Position numbers and translations under genes: made by a program. The notes beneath the pieces were generated by a model. That model was not told the DNA's origin, did no database searches, and saw only the letters and a program-made list of their open reading frames with translations. DNA of 64,000 bases from assembly GCA_037962975.1 (NCBI GenBank), contig CM075674.1:82166501-82230500 (forward strand), read 5' to 3'. The DNA is from Clitoria ternatea (Eukaryota; Streptophyta; Magnoliopsida; Fabales; Fabaceae). Shown in pieces: positions 59,101-64,000 of this stretch (its first letter is position 1; every line of letters starts with the position of its first letter).

Positions 59101-59448
59101 ATGATAAAGTCATCTGGCTCTTCAGCATCTTGGTCATCCAAGTATTCTGTATTCGTCATTTCCTGCTCAAAATTGTGATGGGCAGTTTAGTTTGGACACA
59201 ATTGACTACAATTTCCCCTTCCACAACTAGAGACAAATAACCTCACATCACAACTTCACATGTAATATACCTGCATATGAAATACAGTCTCCAATTGCAT
59301 TTCCATACGTAAAACCTTGAAGCAATCAATTGCCAATTTCCTATAATCCTCAGCAAATGATGATAAACTTCTTGTAGGTGCACTATCTTGACGATTGTGA
59401 TGGTATTTTTCTCCAAGATTTGATGCTCTTTGAGTTGGCTGTCCAAGC
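53106..59448 (-). CDS. SEC8: Exocyst complex subunit SEC8, last seven coding exons (partial)
   Basis: Minus strand. Seven exons, 59448-59271, 59162-59085, 53957-53856, 53746-53672, 53489-53394, 53311-53262 and 53193-53106, join in frame to about 222 residues ending in TAG. I recognise the C-terminal region of plant SEC8 (EXOC4): SFAEDYRKLAIDCFKVLR, EPDDFIISLTAQ, KRNYIFGGICGVAANAS, SINLFGVQQVCRNSIALEQ, TYYELLNMPFEALLAFI and the end PGREIPPDAKDRVSEILS. SEC8 is part of the eight-subunit exocyst, which tethers secretory vesicles to the plasma membrane during polarised growth. The protein is about 1050 residues in Arabidopsis, so the first four fifths lie beyond the window end. All splice sites are GT-AG except one GC donor. 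No stops or frameshifts, in contrast to everything around it. Confidence 0.93.
53262..53311 (-). CDS. SEC8: SEC8 exon (ALLAFITEHVHLFTPA)
   Basis: 50 bp between acceptor TTGCAG and donor GTAAGT. Conserved helix of the SEC8 C-terminus. Confidence 0.92.
53392..53393 (-). other. SEC8: Non-canonical GC splice donor in SEC8
   Basis: The exon ends TTTGAG and the intron begins GCAAGT. Only this position keeps the reading frame and the conserved protein (..MPFE|ALLAF..). GC-AG introns are a known minor class. Confidence 0.85.
53394..53489 (-). CDS. SEC8: SEC8 exon (ALAAIPSINSEAVQQ...NMPFE)
   Basis: 96 bp, exactly 32 codons, acceptor TGTTACAG and the GC donor. Encodes a helical segment with QQRLDRVRTYYELLN. 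Confidence 0.92.
53672..53746 (-). CDS. SEC8: SEC8 exon (ALADMKSINLFGVQQ...)
   Basis: 75 bp, 25 codons, acceptor TTGTTAG and donor GTAATT. One of the most conserved stretches of plant SEC8. Confidence 0.92.
53856..53957 (-). CDS. SEC8: SEC8 exon (ITRRDEEMAPFISNAKRNY...)
   Basis: 102 bp, 34 codons, acceptor CCCCAG and donor GTGTGA. Follows the 5.1-kb repeat-filled intron. Confidence 0.92.
55331..55482. repeat. C-rich imperfect direct repeat
   Basis: CATCAACCATAACCTC...AAACTAACAACCCACACCC occurs twice, about 95 bp apart, in a strongly strand-biased C/A-rich stretch (55210-55490). Confidence 0.7.
55596..55964. mobile_element. Foldback (MITE-like) element, 0.37 kb
   Basis: Left arm 55596-55699 and right arm 55863-55964 are inverted repeats of about 100 bp (TTAAATTTGGGTATTAGGCC at the outer end, GCTAGCTCATAGGATGAGGA inside) around about 160 bp of spacer. 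No coding capacity and no clear target duplication. A fragment of the same arm recurs at 59713-59755, so it is a dispersed family. Confidence 0.75.
56260..56620 (+). repeat. G/T-rich tandem repeat with poly-G runs
   Basis: Units of about 100-140 bp built from GGTTTGGGGTTTTGGTTT, GGGGGTTGGGGGTTTCGGTG and GGTGATGGGG words, with a run of at least nine G at about 56554. Many G-runs of 3-5 lie close together on this strand, which could form G-quadruplexes; it is the template strand of SEC8. The opposite-strand Pro/Thr-rich frame (56702-56286) is a repeat artefact. Confidence 0.75.
56989..58556 (+). mobile_element. Copia element with a large internal deletion
   Basis: Short LTRs at 56989 to about 57193 and 58346 to about 58556, each starting TGTTGTA and sharing AAATATTCATTCAAATATAT near the end. 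Primer-binding site TGGTACCAGAGC is at 57197. The interior is only about 1.15 kb: gag remnants, then the protease/pre-integrase stretch (57700-57990, HMTPHSSCFLTYSSLS, LPLHNILHVAQLSNNLISIQ), then directly the end of RNase H (58095-58340, HNPVQHDRMKHS). Integrase, RT and most of RNase H are missing. PPT-like GAAGGGAAG precedes the 3' LTR. Confidence 0.8.
57700..58340 (+). pseudogene. Copia protease/pre-integrase fused to RNase H tail, remnant
   Basis: Frame 57706-58095 encodes a Copia pre-integrase segment. After about 57990 the family's sequence jumps to KLFCDNNSVTSIAHNPVQHD of the RNase H end and is then broken by frameshifts. It is the product of an internal deletion, not a working gene. 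Confidence 0.75.
58621..58971 (+). mobile_element. Second Copia remnant: RNase H tail plus 3' LTR
   Basis: 58621-58773 is an intact 50-residue frame typical of a Copia polyprotein end (VREKVMSGEISTNFVNSND, SLRSPRINYTCNKFGTYDLY) ending TGA. It is followed by AGGGGAG and a probable LTR 58780-58971 (TGCTAAAAT...AAAACA). The rest of the element is absent. This copy belongs to a different Copia family from the one at 56989. Confidence 0.7.
59085..59162 (-). CDS. SEC8: SEC8 exon (EMTNTEYLDDQDAEEPDD...)
   Basis: 78 bp, 26 codons, acceptor TGAGCAG and donor GTGTGT. Acidic stretch leading into DDFIISLTAQ. Confidence 0.92.
59271..59448 (-). CDS. SEC8: SEC8 exon (LGQPTQRASNLGEKY...FHMQ)
   Basis: 178 bp, acceptor TTTCAG and donor GTATAT. 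The first visible SEC8 exon in the window; the preceding exon was not found up to 64000, so the intron before it exceeds 4.5 kb. Confidence 0.92.
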
Positions 59449-59712
59449 CTGAAAATTTAACAAGAATTTGAAGTACCACAAAAATAATGCTCTAACATTC
59501 TGAATGGAGGGATCTGACTTGAGCACATGGTACTCAATTTCTTATTTATGAACCAATGAAACAAACTCAAGTCCATGCTGGACATTAAGAAAATGAAATG
59601 GTATGTAGGCTTATTATATCATTAAAAGAGGAAATGTTGAACAGAAATTTGGAAAAGAAATATATATCATTCCAAGGTATTTCTTTAGTTTGAGTATTGG
59701 TCCTAATATAAT

Positions 59713-59755
59713 CCTAAAAGCTAGCTCATAGGATGAGGATTACCCTCACATATAT
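59713..59755 (+). repeat. Fragment of the foldback family
   Basis: ATCCTAAAAGCTAGCTCATA and the following AGGATGAGGATTACC match the arm of the element at 55596-55964. Truncated on both sides. Confidence 0.7.
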
Positions 59756-59761
59756 ACTTTT

Positions 59762-59937
59762 TGTTAGAATTATAGTAACAATATATTTTTGCAGTAAATA
59801 TATTGATTTTATCTTTTATGTAAAATAGGAAATTGTATATCTTATATTTATGTATAAATCCCTATGCATACAATAGCTTCGTTGTGATCGCAAAACATAC
59901 GGAATTGATATGTTCTCTTGTTTCCTCTCTTTTAACA
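59762..59937 (+). repeat. 5' LTR of a truncated Copia element (176 bp)
   Basis: TGTTAGAATT...TTTTAACA with primer-binding site TGGTATCCAGAGC directly behind it at 59938-59950. No 3' LTR was found, so the element is truncated. Confidence 0.7.
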
Positions 59938-60307
59938 TGGTATCCAGAGCCTAACGAAAGTTTCTTCCTTTCCGTGATCTTCCGTGATCTTTCGTCCCTG
60001 CCTACCTACTGCCGCCACCTCCTCTGCTGTCCTTCCCAATCGGCGACCCCATAGGCGGCTTCCTATCTCCAAGACCGGCCCATCCCTTTTGGCGGTGCCT
60101 TCACCAAACCTTCCACGTGCCCCCACCGTCCTCTGTGCGTGAGCCCACGCACCGCCTATCTTCGCTGCGCGTGACCACTTGGGCTTTGCTCACCTCGATC
60201 TCCTCTACCCTGATCTGGTCTTCATTTTCAGTTTTGACCACCTTTTCCCCTATGTTTGGTCCATTTTCTGTTGCCGCCCCTGATTTTCTCTCTCCTCCAA
60301 CACACCT

Positions 60308-61435
60308 ATGGCTACTCCTGGTGGCATTAAGTAAGATACGTTGATTTCAGGCACCTCCCTTATTACCCTTCTCTCTTTTGAGTTGTTGGATGACCACAAC
60401 TATTCTTATTGGGATACTAGCATTGAAATTTGACTTATTGGGCTAGGCTAGGCTATAAGAACCACTTCACATAGTTAGAATCCGATATCCCAAAAATCAA
60501 ACACCCCCAGTAGAAGAAAATTGATGCTCAGCTATTTACCATTATGGGGACCACTATTGCCCCATCCCATCGTGATTGTTTCCGTGGTCAAAGAACTTGC
60601 AAAAGGGTTTGGGACCACACCAAGCAACTCTTCACCAACAATATTCAGCGACTCTACTAAATTAGTGAAGACCTCCTGACCACTTTTGGCTCTCGTCAAT
60701 TTAAGGGCCTCGTAACTGCTTATATGGGTAAGGTGACTAGTCTTTTGTGTGAACTCAATGAGATGCTTCCTCCTAGTGCTATTCTTGAGTTTGAACTTAA
60801 GAACCGTAAGAAATTAATTTTGTCCCTTGCCTTATATGGCCTGCCTGCTAAGTATTCCTCTACCCGTGATCAGATCTTGGGTTGTCCCACGGAGGTTACT
60901 TTAGAAAGTGCTTAGCCACTATCCTTCGCTCAACATTCATGGTCCTGCCTCTCCCTCCATGCATCCTTCCACTACTCTGTCTGTTCCTCTTCTTGATTCT
61001 TCCGCTTTGCTTTCACGCAACAGCGACAGTACATCTCGAAAAGAAAAGGGGGCAGGCCATGTACTTATTTCGACCATTGTCACAAACTAGACCACACCAT
61101 TGATAAGTGATGGAAATTTCATGGACGCCCTCCTCGCACTACTTTGGTTGCTCACACATCTGCACCGCCTTCCGCTCCGTTGTTGCGGCCGGATCTGTCT
61201 CCATCACCCTCCTACAATGACTTCCTAAAGTGGTGTGAAGAACGTTAGGCCTCCAGTTCCACTGCTGCTGTTGCACACACTAGTAATTCTTTCATTGACA
61301 CCTCCATTTCTTTGGGTCCTTAGATCCTTGATTCAAGAGCCACCGACCATATTATTGGTAGATCACTTTTTTCTTCTATTTCTACCACTGGTTACTTACC
61401 TTCTGTTACTATGGCCAATGATTCTTGTTCACAAT
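60308..61435 (+). pseudogene. Copia gag-protease fragment, heavily degraded
   Basis: From ATG 60308 the sequence can be followed through several frames as a plant Copia Gag: LLDDHNYSYWDTSIE, a block near 60724-60915 (MGKVTSLLCELNEML, YGLPAKYSSTRDQILG), a decayed zinc knuckle with HTIDK.WKFHGRPP (about 61090-61135), and a protease start reading LDSRATDHI where LDSGATDHI is usual (61325-61355). It ends abruptly near 61435 where unrelated DNA starts. Non-functional. Confidence 0.7.
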
Positions 61436-61436
61436 G

Positions 61437-62640
61437 AGTACATGAGACACAAAACACTAGAGAATTACTAGAGGAAAATTAGGGTTAATACTCAAAGGTG
61501 TCACTTGAATTACAAGAGAGGGCTTCGATACCGTACTTATACAACAGTAAAAAGGAAAGGAAAAAAGGAGTCTTGGATCCAAACCTAAAATGACGTGGAA
61601 GTGATTGAATCCGTCTTCCATCAAGAGGGATTTGATGCGAGGGGAGAGGGAGGGTACCGTGGGGCCCCCTCTCAATCCAGGGGTAACAGGAGCCCCCCAG
61701 TCACGAGCTTCAGGCGTAGAGCCGAGCCGAGTGACTAGGTGTCCAGTAGATGTGCCTCTAGATTGATTATTGTCAAGTAACTTTGGAACAAATGAAGTGT
61801 TCCGAAAGAGAACCAATCCGGGTGAGAGATTCATCTAAGTGATTTGTTCATCTGAGTGAGAGATAAATCCAAGTGAAGAAGACATTCCGAGTAAGGAAGA
61901 CACTCCGAGCGAGGAATTAATCCAAGTGAGGAAGACACTCCGGGTGAAGAATTAATCCGAGTGAGGAAGACACTCCGAGTAAGGAATTAATTTGAATGCT
62001 GAAGATATTCTGAGTGTGGAAGCACTTCGGGTAGTCGTGAAAAGGAACCCCAGTGGAAGACACGTGTCATATAATGATAGCTGTCGTTTCATTTTCCCAT
62101 GCACTGTCTGAACCTAGCTGTTTTTGTAATGATGAGACGTTTTAATATCTCTAGGATCTTAAATGCGCCTCTTGGAGGGCCACATGTTGAACGTAATCGT
62201 TCCTTGTAAAGTCATCCTGACATCGTGGCCGTAGGGGTGGCTAGATTGCTTCTAATCGTTAGATCCCTCGCTTGGGGGTTACTCCCTATGCCTATATATA
62301 GTCCTTTTCTTCCTCATTTTTCATCTTTGCTGCTGTTGTTTCTTGCGTCTTTTGTCTTCTACCTTTACCAAAACGTCCTAAGCTTCTATCTTAGTGGCCC
62401 TCTCCTCTCCCCCTTCCAGTGTTTCCTTCATCTTCTTCTCTTCGTCTTCTTCTGTGTTCGACAAAATGACTTCCTCTTCATCGAACTTGTACTCTTGGGT
62501 TATGGAGGAGGATCTTCATCGACAAAATAACTTCCTCCCTCGAGAGCGATGAGGCTATTGCTCGTTTATGGCCAGGGGAGGCCTTCAGTGACTCTTCGTT
62601 CGCACCGAATGTTGAGTGTTTGTGTTGTTCCCCTAAAGAG
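61437..62640 (+). other. Unidentified module with CGAGTG repeats and a TATA promoter
   Basis: Starts where the Copia fragment is cut. 61830-62045 holds about seven units of roughly 30 bp (GAGTGAGGAAGACACTCCGA, GGAATTAATCC). A strong TATATATA lies at 62293-62300, followed by a C/T-rich leader and an ATG at 62466 (MTSSSSNLYSWVMEEDLH) that stops after 28 codons because of a short duplicated block (ACAAAATGACTTCCTC / ACAAAATAACTTCCTC). It may be the 5' end of another LTR element; no LTR pair was seen. Confidence 0.4.
62293..62300 (+). promoter_or_regulatory. TATA box in unidentified module
   Basis: TATATATA in CCTATATATAGTCC, followed about 30 bp later by a C/T-rich start region, the usual plant promoter layout. 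Confidence 0.5.
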
Positions 62641-63204
62641 AGGGTTTGTCACGCCTGAACAAACCCTAGGAAGAAAGTTTATACACTTCACTTAGGTGCA
62701 TCACAAGGAACTCTTATCTTGACTAAGACATAAAATAAAACGTATTTCAACAGCCATCATCCCATTTTCTTTCAGATAGGAAAAGGTTAGTGTTTGGTGC
62801 AAGAATGTTAAAATCATACAGGGCAGGATAAGATGTCCTCTAAACAGAAGATAAAGCAAACCAGTAAACAACATATTCAACAGAAAGTCTCCATGTTGCT
62901 CTTGTATGTTAAGCGAGAAGGTATTTCAAACACCATAGAGGAGGCAAGTGAAGGACTGTCCTGAGGATAATTGGATCAACATTGCGCAACTCAAAAATTT
63001 TCCTTTTTGTGAGCAACCACTCGATCAATTATCAAAATTCAGAATTTGAAGAGACTCCCTCTAATAACAAACAATAACCAAAAACTCCTGCCACAGAGCA
63101 GCACAAAAGACAACTCCTAAATGAAATTACGTATTGAATTTGGGGGAAAAGAAGAAAGTGATTCATGTTTTGTGCTATTAATTAATTAAAGTATTTAATT
63201 TTTT

Positions 63205-63390
63205 AATTGCGTATCGTATCCTCTGTGCGTAAGCCGTATCCCTCGTGAGCTCTGCGTATCGGAGCCGTATCCCATACATATCTGTTTCTGGGTTTCAATT
63301 TTTTTATTTTTTTTAAATCCGATACTTTTTGGATACGTATCGGGACGTATCGGTCGCCTATCGGTATCCGGTACGTGTCTGTTACGGGTA
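63205..63390. repeat. GATACGTATC/CGTATCGG short-motif field
   Basis: GCGTATCGTATCC, GCGTATCGGAGCCGTATCCC, GGATACGTATCGGGACGTAT and TCGGTATCCGGTACG follow one another, many overlapping the palindrome GATACGTATC. A related ACACGACACGGACAC is at 63768. This composition is common in dispersed plant repeats; minus-strand frames here are artefacts. Confidence 0.6.
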
Positions 63391-64000
63391 CTTCTGCATT
63401 TTTGGAGTATCTGGGCTTCATAGTTACTGGGCAAGTAGTCCAGCCAGCCACAGATGATGGTTTGAGTACAATATGCAATATTGCACCATTCTACCGATGT
63501 TACTTAAAATCGCTACAAGATCCCAGCAAGAAAGTTATTGCTGGAAACCCAAATTAATTAAGCTCAAACCCAAATTAGTTGAGGTGCATCTTAGGAAGGG
63601 AATGCGATTTCACCATTAGTTAGTTGGTTAATATTTGTTAGTTGTGGCCTACCAGCTGAGATAGTGAGGAGGAAGATTGCCTACAAAGAAGGAAAAGGAT
63701 AGGGAGGAAGATTTGATCTTGTCATTTGGTGAGAATCTTTAATGCAGTGATTTCAACCGGGATACTGGACACGACACGGACACTTCAACATGATTGATCT
63801 CTAAAACATAGGACATCGGGAAACCGCATATGATGTGTATAAATAGAGAAAAAGAAACCCAAATAAAATGACATACAAATAACATAAAAAAAATCTAAAT
63901 TGATAATTAGCATGTGCAAAATATATGTATATTCAGCTTCTCAAATTAAACTTTTGAAATTTACATTTTTATCGTGATATTAAACCCTAAACTATGAGTG

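Larger units (their letters stand above)
59449..64000 (-). other. SEC8: Repeat-rich region upstream of the first visible SEC8 exon, presumed intron
   Basis: Since SEC8 continues beyond the window and no further exon is recognisable, this is probably one large intron. It holds a foldback fragment (59713-59755), a Copia 5' fragment (59762-61435), a CGAGTG-bearing module (61437-62640) and a GATACGTATC field (63205-63390). The remainder (62641-63190 and 63400-64000) shows nothing identifiable. Confidence 0.55.

Noticed and set aside
63375..63557. 60-residue frame as a further SEC8 exon
   Set aside because: Wrong strand for SEC8, no similarity to it and no splice-site pair that fits.
1..64000. 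tRNA, rRNA or other structural RNA genes
   Set aside because: The only tRNA-related sequences recognised are the short primer-binding sites; no cloverleaf or ribosomal sequence was seen by eye, though a dedicated scan was not possible.

Overview
This window is nuclear DNA of a flowering plant, most likely a legume. It is a nested block of LTR retrotransposons covering about the first 51 kb, followed by the 3' end of one real host gene on the minus strand. Evidence for a plant: exons of the exocyst subunit SEC8 that read as the plant protein, a Tat/Ogre-type Ty3 element with an intron and a second RNase H (a lineage very abundant in legumes), a Tekay-type chromovirus, and several Copia remnants. 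The species cannot be fixed from the sequence alone.

Layout. (1) 1-18145: a minus-strand element (here 'D') whose 5' LTR is 16282-18145 and whose plant-specific ORF starts near 15402. It is split by a 13.2-kb non-autonomous element with giant LTRs ('LARD', 1510-14736): 5.4-kb LTRs around a 2.45-kb non-coding interior, flanked by a perfect 5-bp target duplication. (2) 18146-20065, 39366-39593 and probably the sequence after 51113: pieces of an older LTR-like host sequence ('E'). (3) 20066-39360: a complete but inactivated 19.3-kb Tat/Ogre element ('C'), with 3.3-kb LTRs, ORF1, gag-protease with a G-patch, a short intron, RT-RNaseH-archaeal-type RNaseH-integrase, and tandem-repeat 3' non-coding DNA. 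(4) 39594-51108: a solo LTR ('B') interrupted by a Tekay-like element ('A', 40467-48650). The left end of A is an abnormal head-to-head LTR fragment. (5) 51114-53105: intergenic. (6) 53106-59448: the last seven coding exons of SEC8 on the minus strand. A 5.1-kb intron holds a foldback element, a G-rich low-complexity tract and two Copia remnants; the region upstream of the first visible exon (to the window end) holds another Copia gag fragment and other repeats.

How the parts work together. Elements C and A once encoded their own replication proteins, but both now carry stops and frameshifts, mostly of the C-to-T/G-to-A kind. LARD has only cis signals (LTRs, primer-binding site, polypurine tract), so it must have been copied by proteins of another element. 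SEC8 appears to be the only functional protein gene.

The most unusual signals are: arrays of short CpG-containing near-palindromes (type TCGCTCAAGCGA) in the LTRs of three structurally unrelated families; related CGAGTG arrays that reverse orientation inside the C LTR; a series of GAGCA..TGCTC hairpins immediately downstream of the LARD primer-binding site; and the inverted left terminus of element A. Novelty of these could not be tested here.
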